Below, one piece after another: positions 1 through 12,466 of a stretch of 64,000 nucleotides of DNA; positions within the stretch are counted from its first letter, which is position 1; each line of letters starts with the position of its first letter. The position numbers and the translations under genes were made by a program. The stretch is from assembly GCF_937616625.2 (NCBI RefSeq), contig NC_065572.1:37413653-37477652 (forward strand), given 5' to 3'. This stretch comes from Mercurialis annua (Eukaryota; Streptophyta; Magnoliopsida; Malpighiales; Euphorbiaceae). Below the pieces are notes generated by a model, which did no database searches, was not told where the DNA came from, and saw only the letters and a program-made list of their open reading frames with translations.

Positions 1-2033
1 TAAATGATTTATGAAAAGTGGTTTAGAAAAAGCTGCGCAGCCAAAAGAAGTTTTAAAAATCGTTTTGTTCAGTGAGTAAACTCGGATGTAAAGCCCTGCG
101 ACAAATAGTAAAAGATTCTTAATAAATAAGAATAAAAATTGTAAAAGGAATTCCAATAACAGAATAAAGCCATGTTAATAATTATTGAAACGAAGCTAGT
201 GGAACTAAAGAAGAATGTGAATAAAGAATTATCGCCGGAGAGAATACGCAGCTAAGATGTGATACGTTGGTAATATTTAAGGATACGATATTTATCCTTA
301 TGTTAAAACGAAGGATGAAATGACAGAGAGTCGTGTTAGACGAAAGAAACGTAACGAATACATAAGAATAATAAATGTAATGATTATTCTTGTGTTGAGA
401 TAAGCGACGTAACGATCGAAAGTTATATCGGAAGAGAGAAATTAAAAGTATAAAGAATGAGAAGGCAATAGTATGAATGATGAACATTAAGTGATATTTT
501 AAGGATATGTAACCTTATTAATATCAGTGTTTGAAGATACAGAAGTAGAAAGAAAAAGAGATACAAACGACGAAGCAGATGATTTTGCAATAAGTGAAGA
601 TTTAAAGTTAGATAGATCAAGAGAGATAATGATGCTATATGACTGATTTTAAGTAAAGTTACTAATATCAGCATTAAGAGTTATAAGTTGCGTTAATAGA
701 AAAGAGAAAAGTTAAGCTGTAAAATTCTAATATAAGGGGAAAGACACATGTATAAGCATACGTGTCAGTAAGTGTAAGAACGGTGGGTAACATAAAAGAG
801 AAAGTAATGAGAACACTCATTTACCCTCGAGGTTTAGTAAGATGAACAAAGAAATAGAAAGTTCTAGAAGCATATCAGAAGGATTGACAGAATAGAACAG
901 CAGCAGTCAAGCTGTTATAAACGGAAGGGAGACGTAATAAATATAGCAAATAAAAGACAAGATGAAAATCGATATAAGCATAGAGAACCCAAGTTATTTA
1001 AAAGGCAATTAAAGACCATGTTACAAGTGCTAAAGGAGCATAAGGTGTATAGGACAACAAAGTCGGAACTATACCCTAATTTTGAGAGCTACAAAGTCAA
1101 GTACAATCTAAAATGTTAAGAATAGTCTGAAAACACTTCAAGAAGAAGATGTGAGACAGAATAAGGATAAGCTAAGAAATGATCATGACTAGTACTAATA
1201 CGACACCTTGAAAAGTGAGAATAAAGTCATAAAATTATTTGAAAGTAAGAAACAAAAATATGAGATGAAAAAGAAAGTAAGCATACAGATAGTATCGGTC
1301 AAGGAAGTTGGTGATACAAGCTAAATGATTAAAATTAATACAAGAAGAGGAATGTTTATAGTAATGGAAGACGGATAAAGGATTATGAATAACAAAACTG
1401 CGCGAAGTTTATGAAAACTAAAGAAGGAAAGGAAAATAAAAACTAAGGATAGTAAAGAGAGAAGTATCAGACTCAACTGTGTTAAGGAATGGCGATTATG
1501 GTAGACAAAGTATAACCAGAAAGAGATTAGTTGATAAGGAACGAAGTCTCAGACAATGATAGAAAGGAGTGAGAAATGACAAGAATCAGTTAAGAAAGGA
1601 AAGTGATAATTACAGACGATAGTAAAGATCATAACTGCAGGTTATGATTACGAGAGAAAATATTCATAGGAATACGCATAAAGTGAGTACGTCATTAAGA
1701 TGAAATTGGCACGTCGTGACCATTCACGTATAAAGGAGACGAGTAGCAACCCTATGACTACTAAGAATGAAATGAAGAAACGAGAAAACATTAGATTATG
1801 ATTAAGATGGCAATGATGTAAGGACTATGACATCAAGAATGCATCCAAAGACTATTCTATCTCGGAAAACGATAACAAATGAGATGAAGATACGTTGAAG
1901 CTATGAGTTATATAAGAGAAAAAAGCTGCAATTAAAAACGTACTAATGAATACTGAAGAATGTATAAGAACAATTTTAAGATTCCAACAAGTTTTATGAA
2001 AATTTGAGGACGAATTTTTATAAGGGGGAAGAA
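1..2033 (+). mobile_element. Degenerate 3' internal region of a Ty3/gypsy-type retrotransposon
   Basis: This stretch is strongly purine-rich on the plus strand and has no long plus-strand open frame, so any polyprotein is decayed beyond recognition. It is called as retrotransposon interior from its right edge: a gypsy-like end of pol (2001-2020) is followed by a polypurine tract (TAAGGGGGAAGAA, 2021-2033) and then directly by an LTR start, TGTAATACCCC, at 2034. That order is typical of the 3' end of plant gypsy elements. I could not identify protease, reverse transcriptase or integrase motifs. The small minus-strand open frames at 182-674 look fortuitous. Confidence 0.6.
2021..2033 (+). other. 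Polypurine tract before G2a LTR
   Basis: TAAGGGGGAAGAA immediately precedes the LTR terminal TG at 2034, the expected position of the plus-strand primer of an LTR retrotransposon. Confidence 0.75.
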
Positions 2034-4013
2034 TGTAATACCCCAAAATATTTAATTATTTAATTGGACAACATGTCTAATTTGGACTCGCTAGAGTGGC
2101 GAAATCGGGAAGGTTCCCGATAAAATTAAGATGCATAAATTTCAAGTAGGTCGGTTTTGGGAAATTAGTTACGCAGAAAAGAATGTTATATTTCAATTAT
2201 AAAGTAGAATTGGAATTAAAAGGAAAAATGTCAAGAAAAGTCCAAAATAAGGTACAGGGACTAAAGTGGTAATTTAGCCACTTTGTGTCGAAAATGGAAA
2301 TTTGTAGGTTTTGACGGGAAAGTATTAATATTGAGCATAGTATTATTTATTGGATATAAATAATACGTAAAAGTAATAATTTAAGAGTTTATCGATTTAG
2401 CTATGGACTAAATCGTATAAAAGAAAAGTTTAAAAAATAAATGATAATAAACAAAAAGAACAAGGATTAAAGTGAGCTTTTAACCTTAATATGTAAGAAA
2501 TGAAATATGAAAGAAGGAAAGAGAGACTTCCAGAGAGAGCGAGAGAGTTTGAGAGAAAACCTTCGATCACGATCGTTTCGCCGCCGTTTCTCCATTCGAC
2601 GTCCGATTCAAGCGATTCAAGCGACAATCTCTTCAGAATCTTGTCCTCTATCGGTCCTAAGCTTCGTTTTGAGGTAAAGTTCTTGAAATTTGGTGCTAAA
2701 ATTGATAATAAATGGCTGTTTTGAGTTATATAGCGTATTGGTTTGAATTCGACATTTTTGAAGTTATTATGCCGTTTTTGAAGAAATCGAGATATGGGTA
2801 TTGAGTGTGGGTGTGTGAAGCACGTCGGAATGGTGTTAAAACCCCGAAAATCGACTTCCGGGGAGCTGTGCACGTGGTGCACGACCGTGCACCACGGGTG
2901 CACGAACGTGCACCTAGCAAGGTGCACGAACGTGCACCTGAAGTGCACGAACGTGCACTCTTCATGGTGCACGAACGTGCACTAGAGGTGCACGAACGTG
3001 CACTTGGTTGCACGATCGTGCACCCACTGAAGGGCACGCCCGTGCACCCCGACTCACCCCCACGCATATGTGAACTGTATTCGACCTAGGTATTCGACGT
3101 TTTTGAGTATTTGACTCTAAAGGACGAGTTTCGGACTTTGAGAATCATTAATCTCGAGATTAGCTCGGCGTTTTATGTAATTAATAATAATAGAAAACGT
3201 CAAGGACGTTAAGCGATTCTCAATTATGAGAAATAGTATTCGCTAAGTCATTTATACGACTAAAGTTATTGAATACGTAAATAAGTACAAGAATGAAACT
3301 AAACCCTAAAACATAAAAGTATTATACGTATAGTAATACGAGATTCATGTCTAATTATTAAAAATTAATTATTTATCAGACGTGTCAGCGAATAGTGGGG
3401 TCAGTGGAAGTGGACTAACGAGAGCGTACTATCAGATCGACCACATCATTACTTGGATAGCGGTCACTGTGAGTTGCACTTTACTTTCGTGTATTATATA
3501 TTAAAGTTATTTTTTATAGATATATATATACTGTTTACACACATCGCATTATATAATTGATTGAAATGTTATATGTTTTATTAATTTCTATATACGAGAA
3601 CTAGTATGCGATCCGAAGAAACTAGCTACCTATTGGGTGTCAATAGGCTGTGTGATCACCAGTACTGAGTCAGTCTAGTGTGTTTTCATTTGAGAAATTA
3701 TTGGATACGTATGTTATGATATAAATTTGATACGAGAGTGAACTCGGCTACGGTGTAGTCTGGAAGTCCCCGTATCTAGTGGGTTGGGCCCACCAGTGAG
3801 TTGGACTCACAGCTTGAGATTTACGATTGGGTTGGATGATATATGATTATTTGAGAAATGTGTCGCATGCTAGGATATTAGTTTCGTACGGATCAAATAC
3901 CTGTTTATTTGTTTTATATTATTGTTTTCTTGAGATGCGATGCTATGTTTTTATATTAATACCGTTAGTAAATGTAAACTCACTCAGTATTTTCCCAAAT
4001 ACTGACCCCTCAG
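2034..4013 (+). mobile_element. Truncated 3' LTR of gypsy-type element (family G2, copy a)
   Basis: The LTR begins TGTAATACCCC after a polypurine tract. It shares several blocks, in order, with the LTR beginning at 61296: the start, a GTGAGTTGCACTTTA block (3470 here, 63732 there) and a CATCGCATT block about 60-80 bp later. It ends without a terminal CA at about 4013, where satellite begins abruptly, so its 3' end is lost. It carries the palindrome array at 2838-3050. Small open frames on both strands at 2430-3089 are by-products of that array. Confidence 0.72.
2838..3050. repeat. Array of GTGCACG-nn-CGTGCAC palindromes
   Basis: About eight short inverted repeats are packed here. The core GTGCACGAACGTGCAC (7-bp arms, 2-nt centre) occurs at 2898, 2922, 2943, 2967 and 2988. 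GTGCACGACCGTGCAC is at 2877, the perfect palindrome TGCACGATCGTGCA at 3009, and a diverged unit near 3033. Some arms extend to 8-9 bp. Linkers between units vary in length and sequence. A CCCCG/CGGGG inverted pair (2841-2864) sits at the left edge. Confidence 0.95.
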
Positions 4014-7000
4014 TAAATGTTGGGCTTAAATCGCTAAAAAGGGGAAACATTTGTTTTTGTTTCTTAATGTTTGTAAACGTTCGGCTTAAATCGCTAAAAA
4101 TGTGTAACGTTTGGTTTTGTTTCGCAACCTTTGTAAATGTTTGGCTTAAATCGCTAAAAAGGTGAAACATTTGGATTTGTTTCATAACGTTTATAAACAT
4201 TTTGTTTAAATTGCTAAAAAGGTGAAACGCTTGGAAATCTTTCGTAATGTTTGTAAATGTTTGGCTTGGTTTTGTAACGTTTGTAAGCGTTTCGCTTAAA
4301 TCGCTGACAAGGTGAAACATTTGGTTTTGTTTCGTAATGTTTGGATTTGTTTCGTAACATTTGTAAACGTTTGGCGTAAATCGCTAAAAAGGTGAAACGT
4401 TTGGTTTTGTTTCATAGCCTTTGTAAACGTTTGGCTTAAATCGCTAAAAATGTGAAACGTTTGGTTTTGTTTCGAAACATTTTAAACGTTTGGTTTATAT
4501 CGCTAAAATGGGAAAACATTTGGTTTTGTTTCGTAATGTTTGTAAACGATCGGCTTAAATCGCTAAAAATGTGAGACGTTTGGTTTTGTTTCATAACTTT
4601 TGTAAATGTTTGGCTTTATTTTGTAGCGTTTGTGAACGTTTGGCTTAAATCGCTAAAAAGGTGAAACGTTTGGTTTTGTTTCGTAACGTTTTAAACGTTT
4701 GGATTTGTTTCGTAACGTTTGTAAACGTTTGGCTTAAATCGCCAAAAAGGTGAAACGTTTGGTTTTGTTTCATAGCCTTTGTAAACGTTCGGCTTAAATC
4801 GCTAAAAAGGTGAAACGTTTTGATTTGTTTCGTAACGTTTTAAACGTTTGGCTTAAATCGCTAAAATGGGGAAACGTTTGGATTTTTTTGTAAAGCTTGG
4901 ATTTCTTTCGTAGCGTTTTAAACGTTTGGCTTTAATCGCTCGGTTTATAAACGTTTACGAAACAAATCCAAACGTTTTCCCATGTTAGCGATTGAAGCCA
5001 AACGTTTACAAAAGTTACCAAAAAAATCCAAGCGTTTCACCTTTTTAGAGATTTAAGCCAGTTACGAAACAAAACCAATTGTTTCACATTTAATCAAACA
5101 TTTAAACCAAACATTTAAAAAGGTGAAGCGTTCGGATTTGTTTTGTAAAAAAGGGTAAACATTTCACCTTTTTAGAACTTTAAGCCACACGATTACAAAT
5201 GTTACGAAACAAATCCAAGCGTTTCACCTTTTTAGTAATTTAAGCCAAACGTTTACAAATGTTACGGAACAAAACCAAACGTTTTACATTTTTAGCGATT
5301 TAAGCCAAACATTTACAAACGCTACGAAACAAATCCAAATGTTTCCCCCTTTTTAGCAATTTGAGCCAAACGTTTACAAACGTTACGAAACAAAATCAAA
5401 TGTTTCACCTTTTTAGCAATTTAAGCCAAACGTTTACAAATGTTACGAAACAAATCCAAACGTTTCCTCTTTTAGCGATTTAAGCCAAACGTTTACAAAC
5501 ATTACGAAACAAATCAAAACGTTTCCCCATTTTAGCGATTTAAGCCAAACGTTTATAAACATTTGGTTTTGTTTCGTACGTTTGTTAATGTTTGGCTTAA
5601 ATCACTAAAAAGGTGAAAAGTTTGAATTTGTTTCATAACGTTTGTAAATATTTGCTTTAAATCGCCTAAAAGGTGAAACGTTTAATTTTGTTTCGTAACA
5701 TTTGTAAACGTTTGGCTTAAATTGCTAAAAAGGTGAAACGTTTGGATTTGTTTCGTAATGTTTGTAAACGTGGCTTAAATTGCTAAAACGGTGAAACGCT
5801 TGAATTTGTTTCGTAATGTTTGTAAACGTTTGGCTTAAATCTCTAAAAAGGTGAAACGTTTGGATTTGTTTCATAACTTTTGTAAACATTAGGCTTCAAT
5901 TGCAAAAAAGGTGAAACATTTGGATTTGTTTCATAACGTTTGGAAACATTTGGCTTAAATCGCTAAAAAGATGAAACGTTTGAATTTGTTTCGTAACAAT
6001 TTTAGACATTTGGCTTAAATCGCTAAAAAGGGCAAACGTTTGGATTTGTTTTTTAACGTTTGGCTTAAATCGCTAAAAAGGTTACACGTTTGGTTTTGTT
6101 TCGTAACGTTTGTAAACGTTTGGCTCAAATTACTAAAAAGGTGAAACACTTTGATTTGTTTCGTAACATTTTAAACGTTTGGCTTATATCGCTAAAATGG
6201 TGAAACGTTTGGATTTGTTTAGTAATGTTTTAAACGTTTGGATTAAATCACTAAAAAGGTGAAACGGTTGAATTTGTTTCATAACGTTTGTAAACGTTTG
6301 GCTTAAATTGCTAAAAAGGTGAAACACTTGGATTCGTTTCATAACGTTTACAAACTTTTGGCTTAAATCGCTAAAAAGGGAAAACATTTCACCTATTTAG
6401 GAATTTAAGCTAAACGTTTACAAACGTTACGAAACAAATCTAAGCGTTTCACCTTTTTAGTAATTTAAGCCAAACGTTTACAAATGTTACAGAACAAAAC
6501 CAAACGTTTCACATTTTTAGCGATTTAAGCCAAACGTTTACAAACGCTACAAAACAAATCCAAATGTTTCACCTTCTTAGCGATTTAAGCCAAACGTTTA
6601 AAAACGTTTCCCCTTTTTAGCGATGTAAGCCAAACGTTTACAAACGTTACGAAACAAATCAAAACGTTTCCCCATTTTAGCGATTTAAGCCAAAGTTTTA
6701 TAAACGTTTGGTTTTGTTTCGTACGTTTGTTAACGTTTGGCTTAAATAACTAATAATATGAAAAGTTTGGATTTGTTTCGTAACGTTTATAAACGTTTGG
6801 CTTAAATCGCTAATAATGTGAAACGTTTGGTTTTGTTTCGTAATGTTTGTAAACGTTTGGCTTAAATCGTTAAAAAGGTTAAACGTTTGGATTTGTTTCG
6901 TAACGTTTGTAAACGTGGCTTAAATTGCTAAAAAGGTGAAACGCTTGGATTTTTTACGTAACGTTTGTAAACGTTTGGCTTAAATCGGTAATAATGCAAA

Positions 7001-10000
7001 ACGTTTGGATTTGTTTCGCAACGTTTGTAAACATTTGGCTTAAAATTGCTAAAACGGTGAAACGATTGGATTTGTTTCGTAACGTTTGAAAATGTTTGGC
7101 TTTAATTACTAAAAAGGCGAAACGTTTGGATTTGTTTAATGACGTTTGTAAACGTTTGGCTTAAATCGCTAAACAGGTGAAACGCTTGAATTTGTTTTGT
7201 AACGTTTGTAAACGTTTGGCTTAAATCGCTAAAATGGGGAAACATTTGGATTTGTTTCGTACCATCTATAAACGTTTGGCTTATATCGCTAAAAAGGTTA
7301 AACGTTTGGTTTTGTTTCATAACGTTTGTAAATGTTGGGCTTAATTTACTCAAAAGGTGAAAAGCTCTGATTTGTTTCGTAACGTTTTAAACGTTTGGCT
7401 CAAATCACTACAATGGGAAAACGTTTGGATTTGTTTCGTAACGTTTTAAACGTTTGGATTAAATCGCTAAAAAAGTGAAACAATTTGATTTGTTTCGTAA
7501 TGTTTGTAAACGTTTGGCTTAAATTGCTAAAAAGGTGAAACGCTTTGATTTGTTTCGTAACATTTACAAACGTTTGGCTTAAATAGCTAAAAAGGGGAAA
7601 CCTTTCACCTTTTTAGCAATTTAAGCCAAACTTTTACAAACGTTACGAAACAAATCCAAGCGTTTTAACTTTTTAGTAATTTAAGCCAAAAGTTTACAAA
7701 CGTTACGGAATAAAAAAACCAAATATTTCATATTTTTAGCGATTTAAGCCAAACGTTTACAAATGTTACGAAACAAATCCAAGCGTTTCACCTTTTTATC
7801 AATTTAAGCCAAACATTTACAAACGTTACGAAACTAAACCAAAGTTTCACCTTTTTAGCGATTTAATCCAAACGTTTACAAACGTTGCGAAACAAATCCA
7901 AACGTTTCACCTTTTAGCGATTTAAGCCAAAAGTTTACAAACGTTACGAAATAAATCCAAATGTTTCCCCATTTTAGCTATTTAAGCCAAAAATTTATAA
8001 ACTTTTGGTTTTGTTTCGCAACGTTGGTAGACGTTTGGTTAAAATTGGTAAAAAGGTGAAAAGGTTTGATTTGTTTCGTATCATTTGTAAACGTTTAGCT
8101 TAAATCGCTAAAAATGGGAAACGTTTGGTTTTGTTCCGTAATGTTTGTTTTCTAAACGTTTGACTTATATCGCTAAAAAGGGGAAATGTTTGGATTTATT
8201 TGTAATGATTGTAATCGTTTGGCATAAATTTCTAAAATGGGGAAACGTTTGCATTTGTTTCGTAACGTTTGTAAGCGTTTGGCCTAAATCGCTAAAAACG
8301 TTAAACGTTTGGATTTGTTTCGTAACGTTTGTAAACGTTTGGCTTAAATCTCTAAAATGGGGAAACGCTTGGTTTTGTTCGCAATGTTTGTAAACGTTTG
8401 GCTTAAATTGCTAAAATGGGGAAACGTTTGGATTTGTTTCGTAACAATAGTAAATGTTTGGCTTAAATCACTAAAAATATGAAACATTTGGTTTTGTTCC
8501 GTAACATCTTAAAATGTTTGGCTTAAATCGTTAAAAAGGTGAAATGTTTGGATTTGTTTCGTAACATTTACAAACGTTTGGCTTTAATTGCTAAAAAGGT
8601 GAAATTTTTGGTTTTGTTTCGTAACGTTTATAAACGTTTGGCATAAATCGCTAAAAATGTGAAACGTTTGGATTTGTTTCATAACGTTTGTAAACGTTTT
8701 GCTTAAATACCTAAAAATGTGAAATGTTTGGATATGTTTCGTAACGTTTGTATACGTTTGGCTTAAATCGCAAAAAAAGTGAAACGTTTGGATTTGATTC
8801 ATAATGTTTGTACACGTTTGGCTTAAATTGCTAAAAAGGTGAAACGCTCGGATTTGTTTCGTAATGTTTGTACATGTTTGGCTTAAATCGCTAAAATGGG
8901 GAAACGTTTGGATTTGTTTCGTAACGTTTGTAAACGCTTGGCTTAAATCGCTAAAAAGGTGAAACGTTTGGATTCATTTTGTAACGTTTATAAACGTTTG
9001 GCTTAAATCGCTAAGAAGGGGAAACGTTTCGATTTGTTTCGTAATGTTTGTAAACATTTGGCATAAATTGCTAAAAAGGGGAAACGTTTGGATTTGTTTC
9101 GTAACGTTTGTAAACGTTTGGCTTAAATCTAAAAAGGGGAAACGCTTGGATTTGTGTCGTAACGTTTGTAAACGTTTGGCTTAAATCGCTAAAATGGGGA
9201 AACGTTTGGATTTGCTTCGTAATGTTTCTAAACGTTTGGTTTAAATCGCTAAAAAGGGGAAACATTTCGTTTTGTTTCGTAACATTTTAAATGTTTTTAA
9301 AATGGGGAAACGTTTGGATTTGTTTTGTAACGTTTATATACATTTGGCTTAAATCGCTTAAAAGATGAAACGTTTGGTTTTGCTTCGTAACATTTGTAAA
9401 GGTTAGACTTAAATCGCAAAAAAGGTGAAACGTTTTGATTTGTTTCGTAACATTTAAAAACATTTGGTTTTGTTTCGTAATGTTCGTAAACGTTTGGTTT
9501 CAATCGCTAAAAAGGTGAAATGTTTGGATTTGTTTCGTAACGTTTATAAACGTGGCTTAAATTGCTGAAAAGGTGAAACACTTGGATTTGTTTCGTAATG
9601 TATGTAAACATTTTGCTAAAATCGCTAAAAAGGTGAAGCGTCTTGATTTGTTTAGTAACGTTTTAAACGTTTTTTTTTTCGTAACGTTTGTAAACGTTTG
9701 ACTTCAATAGCTAAAAAGGTGCAATGTTTGGATTTGTTTCGTAAGGATTGTAAAAGGTTCGCTTATATCGCTAAACAGATGAAACGTTTGGATTTGTTTT
9801 GTAAACGTTTGGCTTAAATTGCTAAAAAGGGGAAACGATTGGATTTGTTTCGTAATGTTCGTAAACGTTTGGCTTAAATTGCTAAAATAGTGAAAAGTTT
9901 TGTTTTGTTTCATAATGTTTGTAAACGTTTGGCTTCAATCAATAAAAAGGTGAAACATTTGGATTTGTTTCGTAACGTTTGTCAATGTTTGGCATAAATC

Positions 10001-10456
10001 GCTAAAAAGGTGAAAAGTTTGGATTCGTTTCGTAACGTTTATAAACGTTTGGCTTAAATCGCTAAAAAGGTGAAACTTTTGGATTTGTTTCGTAACGTTT
10101 GTAAACGTTTGGCATAAATTGCTAAAAAGGTGAAGCGTTTGGATTTGTTTCGTAACGTTTGTAAACGTTTGGCTTAAATCGCTAAAATGGGGAAACGTTT
10201 GGATTTGCTTCATAATGTTTCAAAACGTTTGGCTTAAATCGCTAAAAAGGGGAAACGTTTTGTTTTGTTTCGTAACGTTTTAAACGTTTGGCTTAAATCG
10301 CTAATATGAGGAAACGTTTGGATTTGTTTTGTAATGTTTATAAACATTTGCCTTAAATCACTTAAAAGGTGAAACGTTTGGTTTTGTTTCGTAACATTTG
10401 TAAACGTTTCGCTTAAATTGCTACAAAGGTGAAACGTTTTGATTTATTCGTATATA
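4014..10456. repeat. 60-bp satellite, block A
   Basis: This is a tandem array of a 60-bp monomer; 10141-10200 is a representative unit. Each monomer has a GGCTTAAATCGCTAAAAAGG half and a GGATTTGTTTCGTAACG half, both ending in AAACGTTT. Orientation is mixed. Calling the GGCTTAAATCGC strand forward, forward runs are about 4014-4946, 5106-5156, 5558-6382, 6704-7599 and 8004-10456; reverse runs are 4947-5105, 5157-5557, 6383-6703 and 7600-8003. From 8400 to 10300 the phase is nearly unbroken. No coding gene is supported, although the reverse strand keeps an open 20-residue repeating frame. Confidence 0.97.
5157..8003. repeat. Higher-order repeat (about 1.2 kb) with inverted segment
   Basis: Three reverse-oriented segments (5157-5557, 6383-6703, 7600-8003) start and end with the same junctions. 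Each entry runs from forward AAAAAGGG into TTTCACCT and is followed by a shared variant series: a TTTTAGTAATTTAAGCC unit, then a GTTACGGAA-type unit. Each exit reads TTTATAAAC into TTTGGTTTTGTTTCG, followed by a GAAAAGTTTG variant. Entry spacings are about 1226 and 1218 bp. Sharing of rare variants in the same order shows that blocks of about 20 monomers were copied together. Confidence 0.85.
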
Positions 10457-11795
10457 TGCTAGTAGTATGTGCCCTAGGGACATTTTGTATTTATTCTTGT
10501 ATAAAGAAATCCCATTGGCAATGATATATATGTTTTATTTGAACTAAGTGTCTCATCAAATAAGTGTTTATTTATTACATATTGTCCATAATACATTGTG
10601 ATAGAATCTATTCTTAAGATGTTAAGAATATGAGTGACAGATTCTATTATACAAGTGATCTAAATAACCGTTCACGATCGATGGGGTCCTACGAATAAGG
10701 GCATCGCATTATCCCGGAAAGATCGTCACCTCTGTTTATTCTCTTGATTAGTAAAGAGTTACTAATTATAGGAAGTAGTGAGTCTCATACTACTTGATGG
10801 GGATCAGAATAAACATGTGGACACTCAAGGTGTTGAGTGAGTCAAAGAAGTAACGTTAGATGACTTATACATGGTAATTCATCAAAGTCAATTTAATGTC
10901 ATCTAGTTCATAATTGTACATATGTCCTTTGACTTGCGGTGGCACTATCTTGTATATAAGTGATTAGAGTTTGATACTCTTTAACCCTAGATCTTTCATG
11001 AGCTAGGGCCGCGGGATGTGTTGTATCTAATTAGTTGTATATGGAGATAGGGGTTTAACCTAGAAAGGATTCATCACTCTAGATGAACGGAGACAGGATT
11101 CTATGTTATCTCGAATTGTTCTTGATGGATGATAAAACCTGCACAGGTGTATATGACTTACTTAGAAAGTTGTTTCTAGTGGAAGTCATATTTATCAAGA
11201 ATTAGAACTGATAGATGAGGTCATATGATCAAGACAAACAGTGTTTGACTTAACCGTGACACTAGTCGAGATTGGAATCTTAGATGAAGGGAATTTTGAG
11301 TGTACGGTAATTATGAACATTGGTTCATAAAGAATGCATCGAAACATTCATCTCTATTTGGGGGTCGTGATATGTTGCTAGACGTCACTCTCGATCTACG
11401 AGAATTAATAATTAAATGGGATTTAATTATTTAATATAAGAAAGGTGTTTCTTATGACTCTCGTTGCAATTTAGATGTGAACCTAGTTAGTCACACACAA
11501 TAGAGTGTGCAACTGATTGAGTTTACGAAAGATCGATTTCATATAGATACTAGAATATCTCGGAAATTAATCTAAGATGAAAAACAAGTACAAATTAGGG
11601 ACTAATTTGTATGAGTTATAAACTAGTAAGAACCTAATTGTACTATGTCCAAGTTAATTAGGGATTAATTTATAAGAGTCATAAATTAGTACGAACCTAA
11701 TTATATTTTAACCAAATTTTATGATTAGAAGGCTTAAGTAAATAATTAGTGTAATTAATGATACTTAATGCACTAATTATAAATTAGTGGAATGA

Positions 11796-11893
11796 TGATG
11801 TCATGGTGATGATGTAATAAGGTCATGAGCTTATGTCATATATGTGATGTCATATGATGACATCACCTATATGATGTCACCTATGTGATGTCA
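11796..11893 (+). promoter_or_regulatory. Cluster of TGATGTCA octamers upstream of LTR TATA box
   Basis: Five octamers lie within 100 bp: TGATGTCA at 11796, 11845, 11872 and 11886, and its complement TGACATCA at 11858. They are about 90-190 bp upstream of the TATA box. The octamer differs by one base from TGACGTCA, a known plant bZIP-factor site, so an enhancer role is plausible but inferred. Confidence 0.55.
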
Positions 11894-11985
11894 CCACATG
11901 AAAGGTGTCATGTGGTGGCAACACCTTTGCTTGGTGTGTGACACCTAGCATGCAGGGTGTTGCATTCTTAAGAAATGCTCTAGCC

Positions 11986-11994
11986 TATAAATAG
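11986..11994 (+). promoter_or_regulatory. TATA box of copia-1 5' LTR
   Basis: TATAAATAG is conserved in sequence and context in all five copia LTRs here (19276, 30007, 36777 and 39040). It marks the likely polymerase II promoter and the U3/R boundary region. Confidence 0.75.
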
Positions 11995-12452
11995 AGCTTG
12001 TCCTTGCTCATTTCATTACACCACACAACACACATCTCACTACAAAGTTGTAGAGAGAGAAAGCACTTGAAGGAGTTCAAGGAGTCATCAATCACGGCAA
12101 AAACTTGGCGACGTTTTTCATACATCCGAGCAAGTTCGTGATCACGGCGAGAGGTTGAGCTTAGGGCTGCTCGGCAAGAGGAACTCTTGCAGGATTATTT
12201 CAAGGCGAGAATTCAATCGGACGCATACTTGTGTGTACGAGCTTGAGGTCGCCGTACTTTCGGGACTACAAGAATCGTTGGAGAATCGATATAGGTATTC
12301 TTCTTACGATTCCTAGATGCGTGCTTTAATTACTAAATGATACGACGATCCATTTGTTGTTGATATGATCAACTTTAGGATTCAGATTGTTGGAATTTTA
12401 ATTTTGAATTGAAATATATGATCCGCACCCGCGCGTCTCGCTGCGCCAACAG

Positions 12453-12466
12453 TGGTATCAGAGCCA
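12453..12466 (+). other. Primer binding site (initiator Met-tRNA type), copia-1
   Basis: TGGTATCAGAGCCA starts one nucleotide after the LTR end. It is the usual plant copia sequence complementary to the 3' end of initiator methionine tRNA. Confidence 0.9.

Larger units (their letters stand above)
10457..12451 (+). repeat. 5' LTR of copia-1
   Basis: The LTR starts TGCTAGTAG and ends GCGCCAACA just before the primer binding site. It matches the 3' LTR over its length, the solo LTR at 37516-39502 and, more distantly, the copia-2 LTRs. It keeps about 20 bp near its start (GCCCTAGGGACATTTTG) that the 3' LTR has lost. A TATAAATAG box lies at 11986. Confidence 0.96.

Noticed and set aside
182..674. 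Hydrophobic minus-strand frames resembling membrane proteins
   Set aside because: They are antisense to a purine-rich retrotransposon interior; T- and C-rich complements automatically give Leu, Ile, Phe and Ser runs.
2430..3089. Cysteine/histidine-rich proteins across the GTGCACG array (both strands)
   Set aside because: CTC and CAC repeats from the palindromes create apparent Cys/His patterns in several frames at once, with no start or family signal.
9935..10213. Open frames in the satellite (this and about 20 others, up to 127 codons) as a repeat-protein family
   Set aside because: They arise because the 60-bp period is a multiple of three and one reverse frame lacks stops. They begin and end at random indels, have no common start context and look alike only because the DNA repeats.
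4014..10456. CRISPR array
   Set aside because: Units are contiguous 60-mers without unique spacers, orientation flips, and the sequence context is a plant genome.
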